Origin: Silene latifolia
Lineage: Eukaryota > Streptophyta > Magnoliopsida > Caryophyllales > Caryophyllaceae
Direction of reading: 5' to 3'
DNA: 64,000 nucleotides
Assembly (NCBI RefSeq): GCF_048544455.1
Contig: NC_133526.1
Location: forward strand, 12,106,001-12,170,000
The stretch's first letter is position 1. Each line of letters opens with the position of its first letter. The notes beneath the pieces are model-generated. The model was not told where the DNA came from and ran no database searches. It was given only the letters and a program-made list of their open reading frames with translations. The translations under genes were made by a program, and so were the position numbers. Below, one piece after another: positions 9,386-20,084 of the stretch.

Positions 9386-12085
9386 TCACGCCCGGCATCT
9401 CGGCCGCCGAGTATGCGAAAACGTCTTTGTTCTTTCTCGCAGTCCAGGAGGTCGGCTCGACTCCCGTTCCAGGTTGACACCGACGGTTACGGTGCGGCCC
9501 GGATCGATCTCTACCTCCTCGGTCTCTGCTCCTTCGACCATGCCGATGGTCCGGTCGTTCCCGGATCTGGGGGTGTACTGTATCCGGAACGATTCTAGTT
9601 CTGAAGCGACAGCTCTCACCCTTACTAGATACCTTATTGTCTTGTAGTCCTGGGCTTCGCACTCTCCTCTAACCTGGTTGGTCACGAGGAGCGAATCTGT
9701 CTTTACCATGATACGTTCCGCCCCGGCGGCTTTAGCTAGCTCGATTCCGGTTATCACCGCCTCGTACTTGGATTCCTTGGGGGTCACTGAGGTAAGCTTC
9801 AAGGCGTGCTCGGATACGTCCCCGTTTGGGCTGATGATAACGATGTCGGCCTTCGAGCCATTTGTCGCGGAGAGGCCGTTAGCGTGAACCTCCCACGAAC
9901 CGGGATCTTCCTCTTTTTTCGAGATGAGCTTATGTGCCTCCCCCCGGTCCGAGACATACATCAATGTCGTCGGGCCCGGATGGATATTACAAATGTCAAT
10001 CTCGCTCAAAGTGATCCGGCCTATGAGTACATCGTAGGCAGGTGTACCGTCGATGACTACGAATTTAGACATAACGTTCTTGGCTGCACCTCCCTCGCCG
10101 AACCTCACCGGCAAACTGATTGACCCCAGGGGTACCAGGCCGGCCCCAGAAAAGCTGTATAACGGGTTGGTGCAGGGGCTCAAATTTTCAATCCTCAAAC
10201 CGAGGCCGAGAAAGCATTCTCTGTTCATAACATTCGTGTAGGCGCCTGTGTCAATCAGGCACCCCTTCACCAGGTGGTTCGCTATGTCTAGGCGGACTGT
10301 AAGGGGGTCGCTATGAAGAGCGGCGACTCCATCGTAGTCCCTTTGTCCGATGGTCATGTCTGGGATGCTGAGAGCGGGGGTTGCTGTGTTGGGCACAAAG
10401 TTGATGGCCGGATAAGGTTCATCCTGGGGCCGTTTGTGCTCATTAGCGGACCCACTGCTCTCGTTGTCCCTGATGACGACATTGACTACTCCTACCCGCT
10501 CAGAGGCGGACTTGCTATTCGATCCGCCGGCATCTGATTTTTGGCCTCTGGCAACATACTTGCCGAGGCTCCCCATCCGGATTAGCTCTTCAATGGCATC
10601 CTTCAGGTGTCGGCAATCGTTGGTTAAGTGTCCGGTGTGGCCGTGGTACTTACAGTACTGGCTCGTGTCACCGTCACTCCTCGGCCTAGGGGGTCTTTCC
10701 CATTTCTGGCCCTCGTCCTTGCTCAAAGCGAAGACCTCGGCGGCCGACACGACTAGGGGGGTGTGATCATCGTACCGTTTTTTGTAGTACGTCCCCCAGC
10801 TCCTCCCGGCATCCGCCGAACTTTGTTTTCTGGCAGACTTTTCTGACCGTGGCCTATTACTCTCACGGCGTCTTTCATCAGACCGTGACCCGTTGTTGTC
10901 ACGGCGTTTTTCATTCGGGTTAACCTCCCGGCGGCTCTTCCTTTCTGATTGCTCAGCCTCGTTGGGGCCTACCCAGGTCTTGTGGTAGTCTTCTACCTTG
11001 ATGGCTTGGTCAGCCAACTTCCTGGCGGCGTCCAAACCTAGGCCTCCGCACTTGATGAGCTCATTCTTTAAATCTCCCCTTGGGAGGCCCTTCATCAGTG
11101 CGAAGGCCGCCAGTTCGGGATTGATTTCTCGAATCTGCTGGACCTTTCCGTCGAACCTCTTCACATAGTTCCGCAGAGACTCGTCTCCCTCCTGTTTGAT
11201 AGTTAGGAGGTCCGACGTCTCCACGGCCCTTCTCTTATTGCAAGAGTACTGGGCTAGAAAGGCGTCCCTTAGGTCGGCGAAATAGTACACCGAGCCGTCG
11301 GGAAGCCCTTTGTACCAGCTCTGAGCCATCCCGTGCAAAGTTGTTGGGAAGATTCGGCACCAGACCTCATCGGGCTGCTCCCATACCGACATGTAAGACT
11401 CGAAAGCCTCAGCGTGGTCGGATGGATCACTATCTCCTTTGTACGAAATCGGTGGCAACTTGAGCTTAGGTGGCACCGGGACTTCTAGGACGTAGGCGTT
11501 GAGGGGCTGCCTAACCACGTGTCGAACGGTACGCGGCGACCGGCTCCTCGCATCCCTGACCTGGCTCCTCCCCCCGTAGCGGGAGGGGCTCCTTCTTCGA
11601 CTTGGACTTCTTCTCCAACTCTGCTGAGTCGGACTCCTCTGGCTCCTTCGGGGTGAGCCTCGTTCGTGTGGCGGGGACGCTGTCCTCCCACGAGTGTGGG
11701 AAGGACTTAGGTCTACCGCGCCCACTTTGGGCTCCCCCGGCGTCTTGGCTGGGTCGGCTTCTCCTAGTGCCCCGTTCAAATTTCTCGGAGTCACATTTTG
11801 GGCCCTAGCCTCCTGGACAATTTCCGCCGCTCTTGTCGGCGTGACAGTGTGAGCGGGCGTATTACTGATTAGGTCCAGGAGCATCTTCAGCTTCGCTACG
11901 TCAACCACCTGTCCCATGATGGTGACCTGGTTGGCTGGTACCGGTATGTCGGGTATCATTGGCATCCCGAATTCTGGCTGAATTACTCCGCCGGTGGAGG
12001 GTTGCTCGACTCCAGATTTGTGGACGACATCATCGTGGTAAAATTCGGTTTCGTCCGTCACGAATACCTCTTGTTGTTTCGACAT
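9386..12085 (-). CDS. E1 gag-protease ORF with extra RNase H-like domain (899 aa)
   Basis: The frame opens at MSKQQE, about 100 bp inside the 5' LTR/PBS, and stays open for 899 codons. Residues about 110-190 are rich in Ser-Arg and Ser-Pro dipeptides. The Gag capsid-like core spans about 205-345 (LKLPPISYKGDSDPSDHAEA to ELIKCGG). A variant zinc knuckle CKYHGHTGHLTNDC (C-x2-H-x4-H-x4-C) is near 477. The aspartic protease has LIDTGAYTNV near 610. Residues about 724-844 are an unexpected RNase H-like segment (see separate entry). The last ~50 residues are in a shifted frame relative to the true linker, which continues in another frame at 9303-9470. Gag packages RNA into particles and protease processes the polyprotein. 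The length and openness suggest recent activity. Confidence 0.9.
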   Translation of the reverse strand: MSKQQEVFVTDETEFYHDDVVHKSGVEQPSTGGVIQPEFGMPMIPDIPVPANQVTIMGQVVDVAKLKMLLDLISNTPAHTVTPTRAAEIVQEARAQNVTPRNLNGALGEADPAKTPGEPKVGAVDLSPSHTRGRTASPPHERGSPRRSQRSPTQQSWRRSPSRRRSPSRYGGRSQVRDARSRSPRTVRHVVRQPLNAYVLEVPVPPKLKLPPISYKGDSDPSDHAEAFESYMSVWEQPDEVWCRIFPTTLHGMAQSWYKGLPDGSVYYFADLRDAFLAQYSCNKRRAVETSDLLTIKQEGDESLRNYVKRFDGKVQQIREINPELAAFALMKGLPRGDLKNELIKCGGLGLDAARKLADQAIKVEDYHKTWVGPNEAEQSERKSRREVNPNEKRRDNNGSRSDERRRESNRPRSEKSARKQSSADAGRSWGTYYKKRYDDHTPLVVSAAEVFALSKDEGQKWERPPRPRSDGDTSQYCKYHGHTGHLTNDCRHLKDAIEELIRMGSLGKYVARGQKSDAGGSNSKSASERVGVVNVVIRDNESSGSANEHKRPQDEPYPAINFVPNTATPALSIPDMTIGQRDYDGVAALHSDPLTVRLDIANHLVKGCLIDTGAYTNVMNRECFLGLGLRIENLSPCTNPLYSFSGAGLVPLGSISLPVRFGEGGAAKNVMSKFVVIDGTPAYDVLIGRITLSEIDICNIHPGPTTLMYVSDRGEAHKLISKKEEDPGSWEVHANGLSATNGSKADIVIISPNGDVSEHALKLTSVTPKESKYEAVITGIELAKAAGAERIMVKTDSLLVTNQVRGECEAQDYKTIRYLVRVRAVASELESFRIQYTPRSGNDRTIGMVEGAETEEVEIDPGRTVTVGVNLERESSRPPGLRERTKTFSHTRRPRCRA
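9552..9912 (-). other. Extra RNase H-like segment between protease and RT in E1
   Basis: About 120 codons inside the gag-protease frame align, at roughly 60% identity by eye, with the archaeal-type RNase H found downstream of RT in the same element (shared ISPNGD, YEAVITG, KTDSLLVTNQ). Three catalytic acids are altered: Asp to Asn in EVHANGLS, Glu to Lys in SKYEA, and the final Asp is lost. E2, E3 and E5 have a short ~40-residue linker here instead. It therefore looks like a duplicated, catalytically dead RNase H copied into the protease-RT linker of this copy or subfamily. Confidence 0.75.
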
Positions 12086-12165
12086 TTTCTTAGCTTTTTG
12101 GGTGGGTTTTTGTTGACTTGTTGTTTTTTTTGTTTGGGAATGAATGTGACTAGCTTCTAGTGTCT

Positions 12166-12182
12166 TCCCACAGACGGCGCCA
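12166..12182 (-). other. E1 primer-binding site
   Basis: Two bases inside the 5' LTR the minus strand reads TGGCGCCGTCTGTGGG. TGGCGCCGT complements the 3' end of plant tRNA-Asp (ACGGCGCCA), the usual primer of Tat/Athila elements. Pairing beyond nine bases is weaker. Confidence 0.75.
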
Positions 12183-12184
12183 AT

Positions 12185-12794
12185 TGTTCCGGGTGTAATT
12201 TCCAGAGCAGTTATTAGTTACCACCCGTGGCTTGTAGAATAATGTCTTGAGTTGAACCCTTCTTGCTTCTATCGTCTCTCTCGGCCTCTCCTGCAACAAT
12301 GAACGAACTGAGGGCTTGGCCGTGCGCCAAGCGTACTCACTCCGACGCTCAAGTCGGTAAACTTAAAGGATTAAGGTTTGTATTACTTGGCTAGATACGT
12401 ATTGTAGAGAGATAAGGGAGATATTACCAGATGAATAGTGTATTTAGGTTTTAGTTGTGGGATCCTTTCCTCAATGAAGGTTGAGGAGTATTTATAGGCT
12501 TTCACCTTTTGTCACGTAGTGGCCAAGTGGCCAAGTGGCTAGCGGTGGAAAGATCGATCTACCCCTCGGCCGAGGGACCTATGGCTGGCCGGCGGGCCAT
12601 GTTGACTCACCGCCGAGGGGTCTTGGATATGAGTACGCGGGTATGTGTCCCGGCCGGCGGTTGTCACGCCGAGACCCAGCTAACAGCCCGATGGGCTGCA
12701 TCGGCCAGGCTGTATAAGTCGTTGACTTGCTGTGGATATCTTTGACCTTGCTCAATGTGTTGACTTGGTCAGCGGTGCAGAATATGCCCCATCA
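12185..12794 (-). repeat. E1 5' LTR
   Basis: This is the partner of 1730-2340. In element orientation it contains the promoter that would drive gag-pol. It ends at the TSD CATAC (12795-12799). Confidence 0.95.
12488..12497 (-). promoter_or_regulatory. LTR promoter TATA box (E1 5' LTR)
   Basis: The minus strand reads CTATAAATAC, a good plant TATA box, about 300 bp before the LTR end. The same box is conserved in the E2, E3, E4 and E5 LTRs (for example on the plus strand near 35530 and 57980). Confidence 0.6.
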
Positions 12795-13233
12795 CATACT
12801 AACACCAAGTCTCATGATAATTATATCACTGTTTTGGTCTCTTCAGTTGGATTAGGGAATGAAATCTTACAATTTGCTTGACGAAAGTTAAAAAGTGTTC
12901 ACTTCTTAGAAATTATTATTGTGTATAACTCGGGTAACCCCTGACATGAAATCTATTCATACATAATTGAAGAATAGGAAAGAATGTTTATCACAAATTG
13001 AAAATAAACTACTGCAAGAATTTGATCAATAATAGAATAGGTTATATAATTTTGAACGTAAGAGAATTCTAGCTGCGCAACTATACAATATCTATTTGAG
13101 TAGGATACAAGATCTATTTGTATACCTAAACACCTTTTATATTATGAGCATGATAGATATCGTTTTCCTCAATATTGGTTTGTTATTATACTGTTACTAT
13201 ATATTTAAGCAAAAAGCATTTCTCTAATATTAC
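12795..13233. other. Host DNA between E1 and E2
   Basis: About 440 bp of AT-rich sequence without an ORF or recognisable repeat separates the right TSD of E1 (CATAC) from the left TSD of E2 (ATTAC, 13229-13233). Confidence 0.6.
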
Positions 13234-13843
13234 TGTTCCGGGTATAATTTCCGGAGCAGTTATTAGTTACCACCCTTGACTTGTAGAATAATGTCTTGAG
13301 CTGAATCCTTCTTGCTCCTATCGTCCCACTCGGCCTCTCCTGCAACAATGAACGAACTGAGGGCTTGGCTGTGTGCCAAGCGTACTCACTCCGACGCTCA
13401 AGTCAGTAAACTTAAAGGATTAAGCTGTGTTACTTGGCTAGATGCGTATTGTAGAGAGATAAGGGAGATATTACCAGATGAATAGTGTATTTAGGTTATA
13501 ATTGTGAGATCCTTTCCTCAATGAAGGTTGAGGAGTATTTATAGACTTTCACCTTTTGTCACGTAGTGGCCAAGTGGCCAAGTGGCTAGCAGGTGGAAAG
13601 ACTGATCTACCCCTCGGCCGAGGGACCTATGGCAGGCCGGCGGACAATGTTGACTCGCCGCCGAGGGGTCTTGGATATGAGTACGCGGATGTGTGTCCCG
13701 GCTGGCAGGTTGTCACGCCGAGACCCAGGTGGCAGGCCGATGGGATGCATCGGCTAGGCTATCCAAGTCGTTGACTTGCTGTGGATATCTTTGACCTTGC
13801 TCAGTGTGTTGACTTGGTCGGTCGGTGCGAATATGCCCCATCA
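13234..13843 (-). repeat. E2 3' LTR
   Basis: It starts TGTTCCGGG, ends GCCCCATCA, and is followed by the same polypurine-tract sequence as in E1. It differs from 20085-20694 mainly at CCGG and CAG sites. Confidence 0.95.
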
Positions 13844-14370
13844 ATTTGCCCCCAGCGTAGTCTATGCCGTGGTATGGGCTCCGATGTACGTTGAGCATGT
13901 ATTCTCGCACAAGTAATTTTTAGAAATTTTCTCAGACGGCTTCTTCTTGTGCATCGGCGTGGCTCTTGCTAGGCCGTGCCGTATACCATATCCTAGGCCG
14001 TGCCGTATACCATATCCCCCCTCCACATGGATGCGTAAAGGGCACTCGATGTGGAAAAGAATATGACGCTGGCCGTGACCGAGGCTGAGAGTGCCGGTTG
14101 ATTTTGATTGCCCCCGGCCGGTGCTTCCTAGCTTGGTTGATCAGGTGGCCGGCGGAGACCAGATACCTAGGAATTTGTTGAGGAAAATGAATAGTTGAAG
14201 GGATGTGAACGGGCGTGTTGAAGACGCTTGGTCACTGTTGCATTGATTGACGTTTAACTGTTGCGACGATTGACATTCCGTTGTTGCATGCTCGACACGT
14301 GTTTGCTCGTTGATTGGCTGTTGCTTCATGGGCTGTGCTCTGATTGGCCCTTCATTGTGGGCTTTTTTCC

Positions 14371-14378
14371 TATAAATA
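14371..14378 (+). promoter_or_regulatory. TATA box of the E2 antisense gene
   Basis: TATAAATA followed by GGGCAG lies at the same position as in E1 and E3, about 195 bp before the conserved ATGTCT start of the aORF at 14566. Confidence 0.55.
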
Positions 14379-14565
14379 GGGCAGTTTTTCCGTGATTTTG
14401 GTCACTAATTTCATTTTCTCAAATTTTCTTCAAAATTTTCGTCTTGCTAAACTGAAGGGCTTCTTTTTTCTTCCAATCTTCAGAGTTTTTGATCCGGCTA
14501 GCACTTTTTCCTTTGAAGGTAAACAAACGAATTTTTCTTTTCTTTGCTAGTAATTTGTTGTGAAC

Positions 14566-16315
14566 ATGTCTTCTCGCCGATCTTTGGACCTAGTGGGCCC
14601 GTGCCGGAGGGTCCTAGGTCTCCTTCTCCGCAGGTTGATCCTCGGATTCGGAGGAATGGGAGGATGAAGATTCTTGTGGTGATTTTGGTGATGATTTTGG
14701 TGAGGAGGAGGAAAGGCCTCGTCCTAATGAGAGAGCGAGACGTCATGGATCACGGTGATGCCCGTAAGGTTCGCCTGACCGTTTTTGGTCCCATAAGCTT
14801 GCCGGTTGTTCTGGTGAGAAACTTTTCGAGGGCCATTTTTTCTTCGGTAGTGGATACGAAATTGTCATCCCCGGGGAGGGTCGGTCAAATCTGTTGTCCT
14901 CCGCCAGGCCACACCGGTGTGTACATGCGGCATTTGGAGTATGGTCTCCGGTTTCCTCTGAATGGGTATGTTATGGCCATAATTAAGGCTATGAACGTTG
15001 CCGTTGCCCAACTGCACCCGTTGGCCATGAGAACCATAATCGGTTTCGTCTGGCTTTGTCTCTTCAAGGGAGAGGCTCCGACGGTGAATTTATTCCGTCG
15101 ACTTCATTATCTGAAACCATCAATCTCTGGCCGTGTCGGATGGTACAGCGTGCAAACGGAGCAAGGTTACGTCTCTGTTGACAAGCTCTCTTCTTGCAAG
15201 GACTGGCAGGGTCGGTGGGTGTACGTTAAGGTGCCGGACGACTATCCGCGCCCGCTCCTTCCAAAGACCAGTTAATTTGCGGTGTGAGACTAGGGCGGAG
15301 CATGACGGATGGGTCACCCGGAAACATCTCGAAAATGGATGCCAAAGGGTCCATCCGAAGGAGGATGAGAGGTTGGCGATGAGGCTCTTCGAGGTGGACA
15401 AGAGTGGGGTGCCGAAAAGATGGATTCCCCGACGCAGATCATTCTTCAGATGAGCCGCTTTGCTACGTCGGCCTCATACCGGCCCCGGCGCAGGTGAGTG
15501 GGGTCGGTGTGAGGCCCGTCACCGCTCTCAATGCTCCTTTTTTCTCGGGCTTCGATTTATTTCCTCTTCTTGATTCTTTGTTTCTTTTGCAGACCACTTT
15601 GGACCGGACCTATCTGAGGATCTTCTTCGGAGAATGGGGCTGCATAAAGACAAAACCGTTGCTAACTTGCATCCCAAGGCTCTGGCCCATGATCGCAGGA
15701 CGTCGCCGAATGACCTTATGGAACAGCGGCTGAAGGGCTTGAGCAAGGAGGAGGCGCAGGCCCGGGTGGTTAGCGGCGTAGTGTGTCGGACGCGGAAAAC
15801 GGCGTCGAAACCGGTTTCAACTCCCGTCCTCTCCCCTAAGAAGGTGGAGATTGTTGATATTCCTGATGAGGGGGACTCGATGCAGAGGATCTCCCTTATC
15901 TGTAGGAGGAAAAGGACGGCCTGCTGGCACGGCAAGGAAGTGCCTTCTCCCGGCCAAGAAGGCCGGACATGGTATCCGTCTATCCTGTGGCTTAAACTTA
16001 GCCGTGCCATTAGGTGTTCCTGATAAGTCAGTTGATACTGATGCTTTAATTGAATTTTTGCAGATCAGCCGCAGTCGGCCATCGCTCACGTTGGGCGGCA
16101 GGCGGTGGGCTTCTCTCGCGCAGCTCGCGATCGGGCGCCACCGTCAATTCTTCATCCCGAAAGGTTTCCTTCTCCCGGCCCGCAGGTGGTGGCCAAAGTC
16201 CACCGCCGTTCCTCCCCCCTGGAAGGCTTCCGTCTCCCGGCTTATAGAGGAAGGCACAAAGCGATTAGGGAGCCGGCGAGGTGGAACGTGGCTACGGGGC
16301 TCGCCTCGAGGAACG
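14566..16315 (+). pseudogene. E2 aORF, 3'-truncated
   Basis: The conserved start ATGTCT is at 14566, but the early frame is broken. The gypsy-type transposase-like domain is well kept at 14885-15275 (PPPGHTGVYMRHLEYGLRFP, HPLAMRTIIGFVWLCLFKGE, WQGRWVYVK). The 99-nt intron is at 15494-15592. Exon 2 begins DHFGPDLSE and keeps the basic linker. It then stops at the motif corresponding to RSARWNE and runs into the tandem array, so the C-terminal coiled coil present in E1 and E3 is missing. Several frameshifts are visible. Confidence 0.7.
15494..15592 (+). other. Predicted intron in E2 aORF
   Basis: The donor is CAG/GTGAGT and the acceptor TTTTGCAG/ACC. Its position is homologous to the introns in E1 and E3. 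Confidence 0.65.
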
Positions 16316-16319
16316 TCTC

Positions 16320-17530
16320 GTATGACAAAGTGTGAGCCGCGTCTGTTTCTTGATAGCGTGTTACGTGGCGTCTACCACTTGGAGTGACTGCGACGGAGTC
16401 TACCTCTTGGGGTGACTCTAGTGCCGTGGCGTCTACTACTTGGGGTGACGCGACGGCGCTTTGTAGTTCTTCATGACGACCGCCGCTCTTGTCGGTATGA
16501 CAGTGTGCAGCCGGCGTCTGTTTCTTGATAGCGTGTTACGTGGCGTCTACCACTTGGAGTGACTGCGACGGAGTCTACCTCTTGGGGTGATCGCCGTGGC
16601 GTCTACTACTTGGGTGACTGCGACGGCGGCGCCGTAGTTCTTCATGACGACGCCGCTCTTGTCGGTATGACGTGTGAGCCGCGTCGTTTCTTGATAGCGT
16701 GTTACGTGGCGTCTACCACTTGGAGTATCGCGACGGAGTCTACCTCTTGGGGTGACTGCCGTGGCGTCTACTACTTGGGGTGACTGCGACGGCGCTGTAG
16801 TTCTTCATAACGACTGCCGCTCTTGTCGGTATGACAGTGTGAGCCGGCGTCTGTTTCTTGATAGCGTGTTACGTGGCGTCTACCACTTGGAGTGACTGCG
16901 ACGGAGTCTACCTCTTGGGGTGACTGCCGTGGCGTCTACTACTTGGGGTGACTGCGACGGCGCTGTAGTTCTTCATAACGACTGCCGCTCTTGTCGGTAT
17001 GACAGTGTGAGCCTGCGTCTGTTTCTTGATAGCGTGTTACGTGGCGTCTACCACTTGGAGTGACTGCGACGGCGTCTACCTCTTGGGGTGATCTCCGTGG
17101 CGTCTACTACTTGGGGTGATGCGACAGCGCCGTAGTTCTTCATAACGATCGCCGCTCTTGTCGATATGACAGTGTGAGCCGGCGTCTGTTTCTTGATAGC
17201 GTGTTACGTGGCGTCTACCACTTGGAGTGACTGCGACGAGTCTACCTCTTGGGGTGATCTGCTGGCGTCTACTACTTGGGGTGATCTATGACGGCGCCGT
17301 AGTTCTTCATGACGACGCCGCTCTTGTCGGTATGACAAAGTGTGAGTCGCGTCATTTTCTTGATAGCGTGTTACGTGGCGTCTACCACTTGGAGTATCAC
17401 GACGGAGTCTACCTCTTGGGGTGACTGCCGTGGCGTCTACTACTTGGGGTGACTGCGACGGCGCTGTAGTTCTTCATAACGACTGCCGCTCTTGTCGGTA
17501 TGACAGTGTGAGCCGGCGTCTGTTCCTTGG
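16320..17530. repeat. ~167-bp tandem array in E2 (about 7 copies)
   Basis: Units beginning GTCTGTTTCTTGATAGCG recur at 16341, 16516, 16683, 16849, 17018, 17184, 17351 and 17518, a period of 166-175 bp. Each unit contains three related ~31-bp sub-repeats of the GGCGTCTAC-CACTTGG-AGTGACTG type, so the array has two levels of repetition. It occupies the place between the aORF and gag where pol is missing. Confidence 0.92.
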
Positions 17531-17539
17531 TAGATAACT

Positions 17540-17850
17540 GATGGGAAAATTTTGCTTTGATCGAAGGCTTGATGGTTTCTCATTAGGTGAAAACATGCGT
17601 TGGGGTGTCCACAGATATTTTGGACACCTCCGCGGCTACATAAATTCTTGCGAGATTACCGATGCCCTATCGGCTCATTACGAGCACACTTCCTCGCCGG
17701 CCCCTAGTTGTATCCATTTGGTCGCCCTCCCGCCGCAAGGACGGACTCTTCCCTTTTTCGGACTTCTTCGCCTCTTTGAGGGACTGCATGTTGCATCCTC
17801 GGGCAGCTATCTGGACGTTGATCACCTCATCCTTCTCGTCTTTGGAGACG
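17540..17850 (-). other. E2 pol-deletion junction
   Basis: The segment matches the end of pol just after the integrase stop (GTTGGGGTGTCCAC..., compare 6330-6440 of E1). It then passes directly, near 17700, into the protease-RT linker. RT, both RNases H and integrase are absent. The same junction occurs at about 30770 in E3. Confidence 0.75.
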
Positions 17851-17853
17851 AGC

Positions 17854-19987
17854 TTATGCGCTTCCCCCCGGTCCCGAGACGTACATCGGTGTTAGGGCCC
17901 GGATGGACATCACTGCGTCGGCCTCGCTTAGGGTGACCCGGCCTATGAGGACGTTGTATGCGGACGAGCCGTCGATGACCACAAACTCGGCTAGACGTTC
18001 TTGGGCGACGTCTTTTCGCCGAATCTCACCGGAGCCTAATTGACCCTGGGTACCAGGCCGGCCCCCCGAAAAGTTGTATAGCGGGTTGGTGCAGGGGCTT
18101 AAGTCTTTGATCTTCAGGCCGAGGCCGAGGAAGCATTCTCTAAACATGATGTTCGTGTATGCGCCGTGTCAATCGTGCACCTCTTGACCAGGTGGTTGGA
18201 TATGTCTAAATTGACTACGAGCGGGTCGTTGTGAGGGGCGATGACCCCTTCGTAGTCCTTTCTTCCAATAGTCATGTCGGGGGATGCTTGCAGAGGGATC
18301 CCCGAGTTGGGCACAAAGTTGATGGCCTGATATAGCTCGTTTAGGTGTCGTTTGTGCCCATGAGCGGACCCTCCGTTCTCGTTGCCCCCGATGACAACGT
18401 GAATCACTCCTATCCGTTCGAAAACGGATTTTTATCCGAACCGCACGCGTCTTTTTGGCCTTTTTATGACGTACTTGCCGAGGCTTCCTTCCGGATCGGT
18501 TCCTCTATGGCATTCTTCGGATGGCGGGGCCGTTCGTTGTTAAATGGCGGTGTGGCCGTGGTACTCACGATCGGCTCGTGTCACCGTCACTTTTTGGCTT
18601 GGGGGTCTCTCCCACTTCCGGCCCTCGTTTTGCTCGGGCGAAGACCTCGGCGGGCCGATACGACGAGGGGGTTTTTTCACTATACCGCCTCTGGTGGTAC
18701 GTTCCCGAATTCCACCCGGCGCCCACCGAGTCTTGCCTCCGGTCGGATCTGTCCGACCGTGATCTATTATTCTCACGGCGTTTTCCATCGGACCGCGAAC
18801 CGTTGTTGTCGCGGCGTTCTTCGTCTGGGGGTCGTCCCGATGGTGACTCCTCTTTTCGAGTGCTCGGCTTGGCCGGGATCTACCCAGTCTTGTGATAGTC
18901 TTCTACCTTGATGGCCTGGTCGGCCGCCTTCCCCGGCGGCGTCCCGGCCCTAAGCCTCCGCTCTTGATGAGCTCGTTTTTAAGGCTCCCCTCGGGAGGCC
19001 CTTCATCGCCGCGAAGGCCGCCGGCTCGGATTAATTTCTCGAATCTGCTGGACCTTTCCATCAAACCTCTTCACGTAGCTTCGGAGAGACTCGCCCCCTC
19101 CCGTCGATAGTTAGGAGGTCGGAGGTCTCTACGGCCCTTCTCTTATTGCAGGAGTACTGGGTTAGGAAAGCGCCCTTCAGGTCGGCGTAGTAGTACACCG
19201 AGCCATCGGGAAGCCCTTTGTACCAGCTCTGAGCCATCCCATGTAAAGTTGTTGGGAAAATTCGGCACCAGACCTCGTCGGGCTGCTCCCATACCGACAT
19301 GTAAGACTCGAAAGCCTCGGCGTGGTCGGGGATCGCTATCCCCTTGTATGATAGGGGTGGCGCTTTTAGCTTGTTTGGCACCGGGACTTCTAGGACGTAG
19401 GCGTTGAGGGGTTGCCTGACCACGTGTTGAATGACACGTGGCGATCGGCTCCTCGCATCCCTATCTTGGCTTCTCCCCTCGTAGCGGGAGGGGCTCCTTC
19501 TTCGACTATGACTCCTTCTCCAACTCGCCGAGTCGGACTCCTCTGGCTCCTTTGGGGTGTGCCTCGTTCGTGCGGCGGGGACGCTGTCCTCCCGCGAGTG
19601 TGGGAAGGACTTAGGTCTACCGCGCCCACTTTGGGCTCCCCGCGTCTTGACCGGGTCAACTTCTCCTAGTGCTCCGTTCGATTTCTCGAGTCACGTTTTG
19701 GGCCCTGTTATCCTGGACGGTTTCCGCCGCTCTTGTCGGTGTGACAGTGTGAGCGGGCGTGTTGCTGATTAGGTCCAGGAGCATTTTTAGCTTTGCTACG
19801 TCAACCGCATACCCCATGATGGTGACCTGGTTGGTTGGCACCGGCGCGTCGGGTATTATTGGCATCCCGAACTCCGGTTGGATTACTCCGCCGGTGGAGG
19901 GCCGCATGACTGGGAGTTGTTGAAAGCGTCATCTTGGTAGAACGCGGTTTCGTCGGTAACGATCATTGTCTTCTTTGCTTTCGACAT
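17854..19987 (-). pseudogene. E2 gag-protease remnant
   Basis: It reads on the minus strand from ATG at 19987. The N-terminal segment (VIQPEFGMPIIPDAPVP, 19656-19907), the SR-rich segment, and the Gag core (19061-19423: LSYKG, HAEAFESYMSVWEQPDEVW) can be followed in different frames. The zinc knuckle region is near 18560-18640, and the protease (KRCTID..., about 18150-18200) has lost the DTGA context through a small deletion. At least six frameshifts are present. It is non-functional as it stands, although some indels may be sequence errors. Confidence 0.85.
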
Positions 19988-20084
19988 TTTCTCGGCTTTT
20001 TGGGTGGGTTTTTGTTTTGAGTTTTGTTTTTGTTTGGGAATGAATGTGACTAGCTTCTAGTGTCTTTCCCACGACGGCGCCAAT

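Larger units (their letters stand above)
1730..12794 (-). mobile_element. E1: autonomous-type Retand-like Ty3/gypsy (Tat lineage) LTR retrotransposon
   Basis: This is an 11,065-bp element with 611- and 610-bp LTRs at 1730-2340 and 12185-12794, flanked by the 5-bp TSD CATAC (1725-1729 and 12795-12799). In minus-strand order it has the 5' LTR, a PBS beginning TGGCGCCG, gag, a protease with DTGA, an extra RNase H-like segment, RT with YVDD, RNase H, archaeal-type RNase H, integrase with a GPY motif, tandem repeats, an antisense ORF on the plus strand, a polypurine tract and the 3' LTR. The total size matches the published autonomous Retand-2 (about 11.1 kb), and the antisense ORF plus tandem repeat are Retand hallmarks. 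Gag-protease is one open frame, while pol carries several frameshifts. Family name is by architecture, not by database match. Confidence 0.93.

Noticed and set aside
16320-17530. CRISPR-like spacing of repeats
   Set aside because: The ~167-bp units are contiguous tandem repeats without unique spacers, in a plant retrotransposon.
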